Assembly: GCA_017418765.1 (NCBI GenBank)
Contig: JAFOMV010000027.1
Span: 1 to 14,697 of the forward strand
Direction of reading: 5' to 3'
DNA: 14,697 bases
Source of the DNA: Ruminococcus sp.
GTDB lineage: Bacteria > Bacillota_A > Clostridia > Oscillospirales > Ruminococcaceae
The notes beneath the pieces are model-generated. The model ran no database searches and was not told the origin of the DNA. It saw nothing but the letters and a program-made list of their open reading frames with translations. Both the position numbers and the translations under genes were made by a program. Position 1 is the stretch's first letter; every line of letters begins with the position of its first letter. Below are positions 9,001-14,302 of this stretch, piece by piece.

Positions 9001-9102
9001 CTTGATGTGAAGAGTAAATCTAAAGTCGCAGGCGGAAATGTACAGCAGTACACTTACAATGGCGGCGCAAATCAGAAGTGGACTCTCGAATTAGTTCAAT
9101 AA
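6028..9102 (+). CDS. Secreted PL11 rhamnogalacturonan lyase with two ricin-type modules
   Basis: The 1024-residue enzyme should cleave the rhamnose-galacturonate backbone of pectin (rhamnogalacturonan I) by beta-elimination outside the cell. It has a signal peptide (1 to about 33, ending ANA), a PL11 propeller domain at about 35-610, a Thr-rich linker, a ricin-B-like module (about 670-811), a second poly-Thr linker (about 821-873) and a second ricin-type module (about 879-1024). PL11 landmarks include DFDYDGRAEL, KTADGT, GRGYYTRLTW, ADGDNDGRQEIYTGA, HGDAMHVGDL, FGDWREELILRT and LMHDTQYRAQNG; the Asp-rich loops probably bind calcium. The start at 6028 has AAGGAGG seven bases before it; the ATG at 5986 lacks one and would spoil the signal peptide. 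No dockerin or sortase signal is seen, so the enzyme is probably free or sugar-bound. It is the cargo of the element. Confidence 0.92.
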   Translation: MKKGIKRFAALTASLAVAATSNLPIATQLTANAAYGVGGNGSAVMEYLDRGIYAVNNGNGMFVSWRFNASDASDAEYRLYRDDELIYTSENGEATCYQDNGGNANSLYRVDCIENGMIVNSETCNFISNNNYFDIALNSPGSQYSPNDACVGDVNGDGQYEIFLKWDPENQKDNSQSGVTDKVYIDCYTLEGTQLWRVDMGINIRAGQHYTQMCVADFDYDGRAELITKTADGTRDGQGNVIGNGSKDYRTATGTILTGPEYLTLFDGETGAALDTIEFPVLRGDATSNTAKATWGDNYGNRCERMNSGIAYLDGVHPSAIYGRGYYTRLTWSAVDVVNKKLVKRWVFDTGFNKSAAGYGCGNHNVMVADGDNDGRQEIYTGANCIDDDGTLLWTSGDLHGDAMHVGDLIPEREGLEVWECHEDTPYGESCYDARTGEKIFHINNTKDTGRCAADNVWAGSSGAEFWGAADGNVYNTNGQKIGETKPAQNFFIYWDGDLEREILDANKITKMTDANKIDTIFTADGCSANNGSKNVPCLTADLFGDWREELILRTNDNSKLRVWCTTAATDVRLTTLMHDTQYRAQNGCQQSAYNQPPHVSYYLGSDAAVPGQPDVQFNITPVKTNIPLTSTATTTTTTTTAQKPTTTTTTTTAQPVLVTTIVPASEIVNGKIYTFRNVNSGLYLDVVNGTAGNGANVQQAAATGKQNQFKAVSAGDGYFYLISQVGDGNTYALDVSGKKTADGTNIELYRFKNGENQKFKINKNADGTFSVLTKITGDKSGLDIKGKSMNEGANVQQYTYKGGTNQKWYVDVIEEVPATPETTTTTTTPTTTTTTTTTTTTTTTTTTTTTTTTTTTTTTTTTPTTTKATTTAVTGVSDGHIYRFKNVNSGLYLDVVNGKAANGANVQQAAATGKQNQFKAVSAGNGYFYLISQVGDGKSYALDINGKKTADGTNVEIYTFKNGENQKFKINKNADGTYSILTKITGDKSALDVKSKSKVAGGNVQQYTYNGGANQKWTLELVQ
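8035..9099 (+). repeat. Direct duplication of the ricin-type module (period 627 bp)
   Basis: The segment from about 8035 to 8465 recurs from about 8662 to 9099. The encoded modules share long identical stretches, such as the run from ANVQQAAATG through FKAVSAG, and the DNA has at least one 33-bp perfect match (from 8143 and 8770). This points to recent duplication or gene conversion. Confidence 0.85.
8494..8646 (+). repeat. ACN codon repeat coding a poly-threonine linker
   Basis: The run consists almost only of ACA, ACT and ACC codons, with 33 consecutive Thr codons at 8518-8616 between two Pro codons. Such linkers join modules in ruminococcal extracellular enzymes and are probably O-glycosylated. 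A shorter Thr-rich linker lies at about 7924-7989. Confidence 0.9.
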
Positions 9103-9139
9103 TATCTGAAACATATCAGTGAGACTGTTCAGTGAACAC

Positions 9140-9175
9140 AAAGCCTCCTATGGTGAAAAATCCATAGGAGGCTTT
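9140..9175. terminator. Terminator hairpin between the lyase gene and the convergent small gene
   Basis: AAAGCCTCCTATGG (9140-9153) pairs perfectly with 9162-9175 over 14 bp around an 8-base loop. The downstream T run is short on both strands, but the stem is very strong and sits between two convergent genes, so it probably serves both. Confidence 0.75.
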
Positions 9176-9194
9176 ACTTATGCAGACATCTCTT

Positions 9195-9443
9195 TTATTC
9201 CTTCAGTATTTCCATACTGTCAATGTGAGATATATCCTGTTTAGTGAAAATAGTCTGAACCATAGCCTGGGTGATATCTGAAGCGAGTGCGTCTTCCTTC
9301 TCTTTAGTGTGTTTAGGAATATGACATATAATAACTGCATTATTAAAGCGGTTCCGGATGATACCAACGATCTCGGTATCAGTCTCTTTTTCGCTGATGA
9401 TATCATATTCAGTACGTTCCCATAATGAGGGCTTTTCGATCAT
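9195..9443 (-). CDS. Small protein of unknown function next to the recombinase
   Basis: An 82-residue, charged, cytoplasmic protein that I do not recognise. It has no visible signal peptide, membrane segment, Cys cluster or clear helix-turn-helix; the middle (EIVGIIRNRFNNAVIICHIP) looks like beta strands and the C-terminal half like helices. AAGGAG eight bases before the ATG at 9443 makes it a believable gene. It is transcribed divergently from the recombinase gene and lies inside the element. Large serine recombinases need a small, family-unrelated directionality factor for excision, often encoded nearby, so this is a candidate by position only; it might equally be a regulator or an unrelated passenger. 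Confidence 0.7.
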   Translation of the reverse strand: MIEKPSLWERTEYDIISEKETDTEIVGIIRNRFNNAVIICHIPKHTKEKEDALASDITQAMVQTIFTKQDISHIDSMEILKE

Positions 9444-9469
9444 GTTTTCATCTCCTTCCCGATAATCTT

Positions 9470-9483
9470 ATGCTATACAGCAT
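9470..9483. promoter_or_regulatory. Palindrome between the small gene and the recombinase gene
   Basis: ATGCT-ATAC-AGCAT has 5-bp inverted arms around four bases. It lies between the two divergent start codons and just upstream of the recombinase -35 box, where an operator for both genes could be expected. Confidence 0.35.
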
Positions 9484-9490
9484 GTACCGC

Positions 9491-9520
9491 TTGACTTTTT
9501 CTGCATTTCATTAATGTAAT
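9491..9520 (+). promoter_or_regulatory. Promoter of the serine recombinase gene
   Basis: TTGACT (9491-9496) and TGTAAT (9515-9520) are 18 bases apart, with the ribosome site AAGGAGGGG at 9553-9561. The match is good but not perfect. Confidence 0.6.
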
Positions 9521-9565
9521 ATTCTTTTATCATTGGCAGTATACTTATCTGAAAGGAGGGGGAGA

Positions 9566-11029
9566 ATGAAGGAATACTGTATGTATCTGAGAAAGTCAAG
9601 GGCTGATGCTGAGGCGGAAGCAAGAGGTGAAGGCGAGACACTTGCACGTCACAGGAGTATCCTTGCTGAGCTTGCAAATAAGCAGAAACTGAATGTGACA
9701 AAGATATACAAAGAGATAGTCAGCGGTGACAGTATTGCTGCAAGACCTGAAATGCAGGCACTGCTTGCTGATGTTGCAGAAAGAAAATATGCAGGGGTGC
9801 TTGTGGTCGAGATAGAACGTCTTGCACGAGGTGATACGATAGACCAGGGAATCGTAGCACAAGCGTTCCGTGATTCCTCAACAAAGATCATTACCCCTAA
9901 TAAGACCTATGACCCTGATAATGAATTTGACGAGGAATACTTTGAGTTTTCGCTATTTATGAGCCGACGTGAATACAAAACTATCAATCGCCGTATGCAG
10001 GCAGGCAGACTTGCTTCCGTAAAGGAGGGAAATTACATCAGTGCCGCTGCTCCATACGGCTACCGCAAGATAAGTCCCGAACCGAAAGTACATACCCTTG
10101 AAATAGTGCCTTCCGAAGCAGAAACAGTAAGGTTTATCTATAAGATGTATCTTGATGGACACGGCGCTAAATCCATTGCGAATGAACTGAATCGCATGGG
10201 TATCAGTCCGCAGAAAAATCAGTTCTGGGAATATCCGAGCATAAGGAAGATATTGTCAAACCATCTGTATTGCGGAAAGGTTGGCTGGAGGAACAAGGCA
10301 AATGGGGATAAACTCTACAAGGGGCTTCATGAACCGATAATCAGCGAGGAAACTTTCAACGCTGTTCAGCAGAAAAGGAGTATTGATCCTTCTGCACAGC
10401 TCCGTCTGAATGACAAGCTGATGAATCATTATCACAATATCCTTTTCTGTCAGAACTGCGGACATCAGCTTAAACGCAGAATAATCGCAGTCAGCGGTCA
10501 CGAGCATATGCTGTGTACATACAAGGAGTGTCACGGAAAAGTTGTGAGTTCAAATATGGAGGCTGTTGATGAGGCTGTTATAGCTGCTTTTCGGTATCGT
10601 ATAAGCAGATTTGAAAAGCTGAAACGAAGCGGCTGTGCTGCAGCAGAGAACGAGCCGTACAAAAAAGATATGATCACAGCAGAACTTAACAAGGCAAGGT
10701 GTCGGCTGTCAAGGATGTATTATCTTCTTGAACAGGAAGTTTACGATACCGTCGTATTCCTTGAGCGCTCAGCAGCAGTACGTGAAAAGATAACTCTGCT
10801 TGAAGCGGCTTTAGCAGAGTCAGACAGCGGACAATGCAGTGATGGACCTGTTGTCCATGAAGCCGTAAAGCGCCTCGAAGATGTTATTGACAGCTTTCCA
10901 TATTCATTGCCTGAAGAAAAAAACAGACTGCTCCATGCTGCGATAGGGAAGATATACTATAGCAAAACAAAACGAATGTGCAGGAATGATACCTGTTCAG
11001 ACCTTACACTGACTGTATTTTTTTTATGA
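9566..11029 (+). CDS. Large serine recombinase (site-specific integrase)
   Basis: The 487-residue protein has an N-terminal resolvase domain (about 1-140) with the catalytic serine in YLRKSRAD (Ser11) and the conserved arginines in IERLARGD (Arg85, Arg88). A Recombinase domain follows (about 165-270, with PYGYRK and SNHLYCGKVGW), then a zinc ribbon (Cys295-x2-Cys298 and Cys317-x4-Cys322) and a helical, probably coiled-coil region (about 365-420). The layout and length match intact integrases of phages and mobile elements that act between attP and attB and keep a 2-bp crossover. The start at 9566 follows AAGGAGGGG; the upstream frame extension to 9533 contains that site. The gene ends 24 bp from the right attachment core, as is common for integrases. 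It very probably placed the element in cotJC and may remove it. Confidence 0.95.
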   Translation: MKEYCMYLRKSRADAEAEARGEGETLARHRSILAELANKQKLNVTKIYKEIVSGDSIAARPEMQALLADVAERKYAGVLVVEIERLARGDTIDQGIVAQAFRDSSTKIITPNKTYDPDNEFDEEYFEFSLFMSRREYKTINRRMQAGRLASVKEGNYISAAAPYGYRKISPEPKVHTLEIVPSEAETVRFIYKMYLDGHGAKSIANELNRMGISPQKNQFWEYPSIRKILSNHLYCGKVGWRNKANGDKLYKGLHEPIISEETFNAVQQKRSIDPSAQLRLNDKLMNHYHNILFCQNCGHQLKRRIIAVSGHEHMLCTYKECHGKVVSSNMEAVDEAVIAAFRYRISRFEKLKRSGCAAAENEPYKKDMITAELNKARCRLSRMYYLLEQEVYDTVVFLERSAAVREKITLLEAALAESDSGQCSDGPVVHEAVKRLEDVIDSFPYSLPEEKNRLLHAAIGKIYYSKTKRMCRNDTCSDLTLTVFFL

Positions 11030-11033
11030 TCGC

Positions 11034-11059
11034 TATGTACAACATTGACATTATAGTTT
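11034..11059. other. Right attachment junction: element arm TATGTACAA plus core TAGTTT
   Basis: The arm (11034-11042) and the core (11054-11059) are 11 bases apart. In a circularised element this arm and the left arm would be 32 bases apart and symmetric about the last two bases (TT) of the core, which lie inside the 6-bp identity, as needed for a serine-recombinase crossover. Confidence 0.8.
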
Positions 11060-11077
11060 TTTTTCATACTGCCACAT
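11051..11077 (-). pseudogene. cotJC: cotJC 5' stub (first eight codons, then stop)
   Basis: Three bases after the cotJB stop, ATG at 11077 reads M-W-Q-Y-E-K-K-L and then TAA at 11051-11053. CotJC proteins begin M-W-x-Y-E-K-K-L-Q-Y-P-V, so this is the true start of cotJC. AAGGAG at 11085-11090, within the end of cotJB, gives a spacing of seven bases. The stop belongs to the inserted element. The continuation (QYPVNIK) is at 5712 and leftward. Confidence 0.9.
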
Positions 11078-11080
11078 ATA

Positions 11081-11329
11081 TTATCTCCTTTCCCAGGGCC
11101 AGGGGTCATCTATCCAATCCCAATGCTGTGTATCATTATTCTGTTCGGGGGTAAGCGGACCGAAGCGGTCGGTATATTCAGTTACGCATTTTTCCCTTAG
11201 AGCTTTATACTTTTCAAACATCGCAAGTCCACGCCGACAGTCAGGATGTGTGTCGAGATAAAGCGTAAGCTCTTTCAGTGAGAAATCATATTTTTTTATC
11301 TTACGCAGTAAAAGCTGACGTTCGTTCAT
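11081..11329 (-). CDS. cotJB: CotJB, spore coat/manganese catalase operon protein
   Basis: An 82-residue protein with the family pattern LLRKIKKYDFSLKELTLYLDTHPDCRRGL at the start, RFGPLTPE in the middle and the signature WIDDPWPWE near the end. In Bacillus CotJB is encoded between CotJA and CotJC and is part of the inner spore coat; its biochemical role is unclear, and in non-sporulating gut Clostridia the set is better viewed as accompanying a manganese catalase. Its start overlaps the cotJA stop by four bases (ATGA), and the cotJC stub starts three bases after its stop. Gene length is normal. Its transcript now runs antisense into the end of the recombinase gene. Confidence 0.93.
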   Translation of the reverse strand: MNERQLLLRKIKKYDFSLKELTLYLDTHPDCRRGLAMFEKYKALREKCVTEYTDRFGPLTPEQNNDTQHWDWIDDPWPWERR

Positions 11330-11568
11330 ACCTTACCTCCTTTATCGAATGGAAAAATAAGGTCGGGGAACAGAGTTCCGTTTTCAAGGGCATCGTCAGG
11401 ACCGAAAACCTCTCCCCACTGCTGAAAAGGCACATAGGCCATTGCAAGCGGCATTTTATCGGGCATACGGGAAGTATTATCTGTCTTGCCTGAGACATTA
11501 TTTTTGTACGAATATTCTCGCTCGTGAAGAACGAGCCCTTCTGCATCATCGAAAAGGCTGAGATTCAT
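11326..11568 (-). CDS. cotJA: CotJA, spore coat-associated protein
   Basis: From the start at 11568, which follows AAGGAGGG at 11575-11582, the protein is 80 residues. It shows the CotJA pattern LAMAYVPFQQWGEVFGPDDAL followed by GTLFPDLIFPF. The open frame extends to an ATG at 11643, but that ATG has no ribosome site and the extra residues do not look like the family. CotJA is the first gene of cotJABC; in Bacillus it is needed for assembly of CotJC into the coat. The N-terminal third is less conserved and polar. No catalytic residues are known. Confidence 0.9.
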   Translation of the reverse strand: MNLSLFDDAEGLVLHEREYSYKNNVSGKTDNTSRMPDKMPLAMAYVPFQQWGEVFGPDDALENGTLFPDLIFPFDKGGKV

Positions 11569-11755
11569 ATTGAGCCCTCCTTTCATTTTCTTCGTTTGAG
11601 CAGTTGAAGTCAGGATGATCTGTGCATTACTTATTTCATGCACGATCTATAATATGCATAATTGCAGTATGCGGTGAAATGCGAAGTTTGTCTCTTCCGT
11701 TTTTATGCTTTTATCAAAATTATCGTACATTTTTCGTTACAGTTGCTAAAAGTAA
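11569..11755. promoter_or_regulatory. Intergenic control region between cotJA and the GNAT gene
   Basis: The stretch contains an inverted repeat GTGCAT (11622-11627)/ATGCAC (11638-11643) with a 10-base spacer and an 8-bp palindrome TATGCATA (11653-11660). On the minus strand TATTAT near 11650 could be a -10 box for cotJA, but I find no good -35 partner, so the cotJ promoter may use an alternative sigma factor or an activator. Confidence 0.35.
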
Positions 11756-11784
11756 TTGACTATTTCAGTACTATATGGTATAAT
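11756..11784 (+). promoter_or_regulatory. Sigma-A promoter of the GNAT gene
   Basis: TTGACT (11756-11761) and TATAAT (11779-11784) are 17 bases apart. Because this lies in the same frame as the gene, the TTG at 11756 would be a false start: it is the -35 box. Confidence 0.8.
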
Positions 11785-11818
11785 CATAAAAAGGAAAACA
11801 CTGGTCAAAGCGAAAGGA

Positions 11819-12328
11819 GTGACCGTTACGGAGGTAAGATATGTTAACAAAGACGATGACCTTAATGCTATCAGTGCGATATATGAGGTAAGCTGGCGCC
11901 ATACATATAAGGGAATGCTTCCGTCAGGATATCTTAAACATATCCCCGAAGGGAACTGGTCTGACAGGATAAACCGTTTCGGTTCACATTCGCTTGTAAT
12001 GGTGAATAACAGCGAATATATAGCTACTATAAGTTTCGGAGCATCCAGGATAGGCAGCAAATACAGCGGATGGGGAGAGATATTCTCACTTTATGTTCTG
12101 CCGCAGTATACAGGCAAGGGGATCGGAAAACTCATCATGGACAGAGCATTGTCAGAATTGAAAGATATGGGATTCAGGCAGGTCGTTCTTGCAGCTCTGG
12201 ATAAAAACACTATAGCAAGGCATTTTTATGAAAAATATGGCTTTGTAATGAGCGGTGATATGATGAAGCTAAAGATCGGCAGAAAAACTGTAACGGAAGT
12301 AATGTATACATTGGATCTAAATGTTTGA
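11819..12328 (+). CDS. GNAT-family N-acetyltransferase
   Basis: About 169 residues in a GNAT fold: the segment ISAIYEVSWRHTYKGMLP near the start, then EIFSLYVLPQYTGKGIGKLIMDRAL, where the QYTGKGIG stretch is the acetyl-CoA pyrophosphate loop (motif A), and the C-terminal ALDKNTIARHFYEKYGF typical of motif B. The acceptor cannot be told from sequence; relatives acetylate small amines, antibiotics or protein N-termini. The start is uncertain. GTG at 11819 is chosen because it is downstream of the promoter and in frame, but its Shine-Dalgarno sequence would be too close. A well-placed GGAGG followed by ATG at 11841 is out of frame and stops after 16 codons. The gene is monocistronic, ending at a bidirectional terminator. 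Confidence 0.85.
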   Translation: MTVTEVRYVNKDDDLNAISAIYEVSWRHTYKGMLPSGYLKHIPEGNWSDRINRFGSHSLVMVNNSEYIATISFGASRIGSKYSGWGEIFSLYVLPQYTGKGIGKLIMDRALSELKDMGFRQVVLAALDKNTIARHFYEKYGFVMSGDMMKLKIGRKTVTEVMYTLDLNV

Positions 12329-12345
12329 GTTTTAAGATAATATAA

Positions 12346-12387
12346 AAGGGCAGTACCGCGTCAATTTGCAGTACTGCCTTTATTTTT
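12346..12387. terminator. Bidirectional terminator between GNAT and ANTAR genes
   Basis: AAGGGCAGTAC (12346-12356) pairs with GTACTGCCTTT (12371-12381) over 11 bp with one G-U pair. TATTTTTC follows on the plus strand and TTTTATATTATC on the minus strand, so it can close both convergent transcripts. Confidence 0.85.
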
Positions 12388-12952
12388 CGTATTGTGATAT
12401 TATCTTTTCTGCCACCTCACGTCTGGTCTGACGGTTGTTCATAGCCTGCTTTGCTATGTAGCGGTGAGCCTGCGGTTCGGTGAATTTCAGATACTTCATG
12501 AGTGCAGATTTGGCTCTGTTTATGAGCCTCATTTCCTCAATGCGGCTGAGCACTTCGGGGGTCTCCTTTTTCATGCCCATCATCCTTGAACGGGCATAGG
12601 TCACCAGTCTTACTGTCCTGACCATTTCTTCACGGTCAACGGGACGTGTTACAACGTTTATGCCGTGATCTGAAACGCTGTAGGCTATCTCGTCGGCTAT
12701 ATCTCCCGAGCAGATGAGTATTATTCCAGCGGCGGTATTCTCGGCTATCATTTCCGCCAGTTCCTGACCGAATTCATCGGAAAGCGGGGCATTAATGATA
12801 ACAAGATCAGGCTCTGTTTCACCTGATACAAGCCTTCTTGCTTCGTTTCCGCTGGATGCCGCAGCTACCTTGCCAAAGCCCTCAGCTGTCAGCAGGGCTT
12901 CGGTCTTCTGTGTTATTTCGGGATTTGATGAAACTATTACTGCTCTTTCCAT
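12380..12952 (-). CDS. ANTAR-domain response regulator (NitR/AmiR type antiterminator)
   Basis: The 190-residue protein has a receiver-like N-terminal domain (about 1-120) and a C-terminal ANTAR domain (about 134-188, LSRIEEMRLINRAKSALMKY then REVAEKII). ANTAR proteins bind paired hexaloop RNA hairpins and prevent transcription termination. The receiver appears degenerate: at the place of the phosphorylated Asp, DLVIINAPL has Asn instead of the usual Asp, and the early acidic pair is missing, so control by phosphorylation is doubtful. It starts eight bases after the stop of the glutamine synthetase homologue, with GAGG overlapping that stop, so they form one operon. In Clostridium a similar regulator, NitR, lies next to glnA and responds to nitrogen supply; the same role is inferred here. 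Confidence 0.88.
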   Translation of the reverse strand: MERAVIVSSNPEITQKTEALLTAEGFGKVAAASSGNEARRLVSGETEPDLVIINAPLSDEFGQELAEMIAENTAAGIILICSGDIADEIAYSVSDHGINVVTRPVDREEMVRTVRLVTYARSRMMGMKKETPEVLSRIEEMRLINRAKSALMKYLKFTEPQAHRYIAKQAMNNRQTRREVAEKIISQYEK

Positions 12953-12960
12953 CTTTTACC

Positions 12961-14253
12961 TCAGACGTATTTGAAGTATGTGCGGTACTCGAACTCGTCC
13001 TTGTCGTCAGCGGCATTGTATCTGCTGACCTGACGGTCTATCTGCTCGAATATATCAGCGCATATCTCCTCGGAAAGATGCTCTCTTACGAAATCACTCT
13101 GCTTGGCGATCTTTACAGCCTCCTCAAGAGTCTCGGGGAGAAGCTGAAGATCATTGCCGGAGCCGTCCTTCATGGTGCTGTCGAGGAGCGAACAGTCGTC
13201 ACGCTTTATGCCTTCGATACCTGCGGCAAGTATAAGCTTGAATGCCGCATAGGGATTACAGCAGGCATCAGCGGAGCGTATCTCTATTCTCGGAGTTATC
13301 CCCACAGCTTTCGGTATACGGATGAGCTGTGAGCAGTTCTCGAATGACCAGTCAACATACTTGGGAGCATATCCCATTCCGAAGCGCTTGTAGGAGTTGG
13401 TAGTGCAGTTGATGAAAGCTGTCATCTCACGTATCCTGCTGAGAACTCCCGAAATGAAGCACTTGCCCTCGTGGGACATCTCACTCAGGTCAGAGCCGAA
13501 GATATTCTCGCCCCTCTTTTTTATGCTGAGTGATATGCACAGTGCGCTGCCGTGTTCGTTTGGAAGGGGCTTAGGCATGAAGGATGCGAAAAGTCCCGAC
13601 TGTGCCGCTATGGATTTTACTACTGTCTTGTAGTGGACCATGTTGTCGGCGGCTGTGACAGGCTCGTTTTCTCTGAACTCTATCTCATTCTGTGCAGGGC
13701 CGTGCTTGTGACATGAGCCCTTTGGCTTCATGCCCATTTCCTCCAGTGAGAGACATATCTCTCGCCTTGCGTTCTCACATCTGTCCAGCGGTGCAACATC
13801 GAGGTAGCCGCCGTTATCGTGAGGGATACGTGTGGGAGCGCCTTTTTCGTCCAGTTCAAAGAGATAGAACTCGCATTTTGTTCCCATCTCACAGGTGTAA
13901 CCGTCAAGGCGGAGCTGATTGATGTAGTTGGTAAGGTCGGTACGGGTATCGCCTACATAGTCGCTGCCGTCCATATTTTTCAGTGAACAGAAGAAGCGGA
14001 CAACTCGTCCCGACTTAGGTCTCCACGGCAGTACCGAAAGAGTGGATATATCTGGCACAAGCAGAAGATCGGATGTGCCGCTTGCTATAGTCGAGGAATC
14101 GAAAGGTATGCCGTACTCGAAAGCCCTGGGCAGTTCGTCGGGCATTATGGCTATGTTCTTGAGATTGCCGAACATATCACAGAACGTGAGCCTTATGAAT
14201 TTTACGTCATTTTCCTCTATGAAGTTAAGTATTTCCTTTGGAGAGAAACTCAT
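12961..14253 (-). CDS. Glutamine synthetase type I homologue with altered active-site residues
   Basis: The 430-residue chain has the full GS fold: N-terminal beta-grasp (FIRLTFCDMFGNLKNIAI, 19-36) and catalytic domain (CEFYLF 127-132, PAQNEIEF 186-193, SFMPKPL 224-230, NSYKRF 286-291, RIPKAVGITPRIEIRS 312-327, NPYAAFKLILAAG 333-345). Active GSI enzymes have GPEPEFFLF, HHEVAPGQ and GSGMH; here the same places read GTKCEFYLF, CHKHGPAQ and GSALC. So three metal ligands are replaced (Lys126, Lys183, Cys239), and the Arg of NRSP is Cys307. Loss of glutamine synthesis is inferred, not shown. The start at 14253 follows GGAGGT with six bases; the open frame to 14370 crosses a strong hairpin and has no ribosome site. 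The neighbouring ANTAR gene suggests a role in nitrogen sensing. Confidence 0.9.
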   Translation of the reverse strand: MSFSPKEILNFIEENDVKFIRLTFCDMFGNLKNIAIMPDELPRAFEYGIPFDSSTIASGTSDLLLVPDISTLSVLPWRPKSGRVVRFFCSLKNMDGSDYVGDTRTDLTNYINQLRLDGYTCEMGTKCEFYLFELDEKGAPTRIPHDNGGYLDVAPLDRCENARREICLSLEEMGMKPKGSCHKHGPAQNEIEFRENEPVTAADNMVHYKTVVKSIAAQSGLFASFMPKPLPNEHGSALCISLSIKKRGENIFGSDLSEMSHEGKCFISGVLSRIREMTAFINCTTNSYKRFGMGYAPKYVDWSFENCSQLIRIPKAVGITPRIEIRSADACCNPYAAFKLILAAGIEGIKRDDCSLLDSTMKDGSGNDLQLLPETLEEAVKIAKQSDFVREHLSEEICADIFEQIDRQVSRYNAADDKDEFEYRTYFKYV

Positions 14254-14280
14254 TGAAATACCTCCAGTATTATTGTGTAG

Positions 14281-14302
14281 GGAACGCCGCCATCGGCGTT
14301 CC
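14281..14302 (-). promoter_or_regulatory. Strong hairpin in the leader of the glutamine synthetase homologue
   Basis: GGAACGCCG and CGGCGTTCC form a perfect 9-bp stem with a 4-base loop about 28 bases upstream of the start codon at 14253. There is no T run, so it is not a plain terminator, and the loop does not show the A-x-x-G pattern of ANTAR target hairpins. I see no clear promoter in the 94-base gap, so the gene may be read through from the upstream GNAT gene. Confidence 0.45.

Larger units (their letters stand above)
5713..11053. mobile_element. 5,341-bp serine-recombinase element inserted in cotJC, carrying a PL11 lyase
   Basis: The element is bounded by direct copies of TAGTTT (5713-5718 and 11054-11059), which is the host sequence of cotJC codons 7-8 read on the other strand. 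Removing one copy and everything between restores ATG TGG CAG TAT GAA AAA AAA CTA CAG TAT CCC, a normal cotJC beginning. Contents are a PL11 lyase gene (rightward), an 82-residue unknown gene (leftward) and a large serine recombinase gene (rightward), whose stop lies 24 bp from the right core. There is no replication, conjugation or phage gene, so movement between cells would need help. Borders are read directly from the sequence; mobility and the role of the recombinase are inferred. Confidence 0.88.

Noticed and set aside
5713..11059. Insertion by a transposase-type element or phage into a tRNA gene
   Set aside because: No transposase gene, no terminal inverted repeat at the borders, no tRNA; the junctions and recombinase fit site-specific insertion in cotJC.
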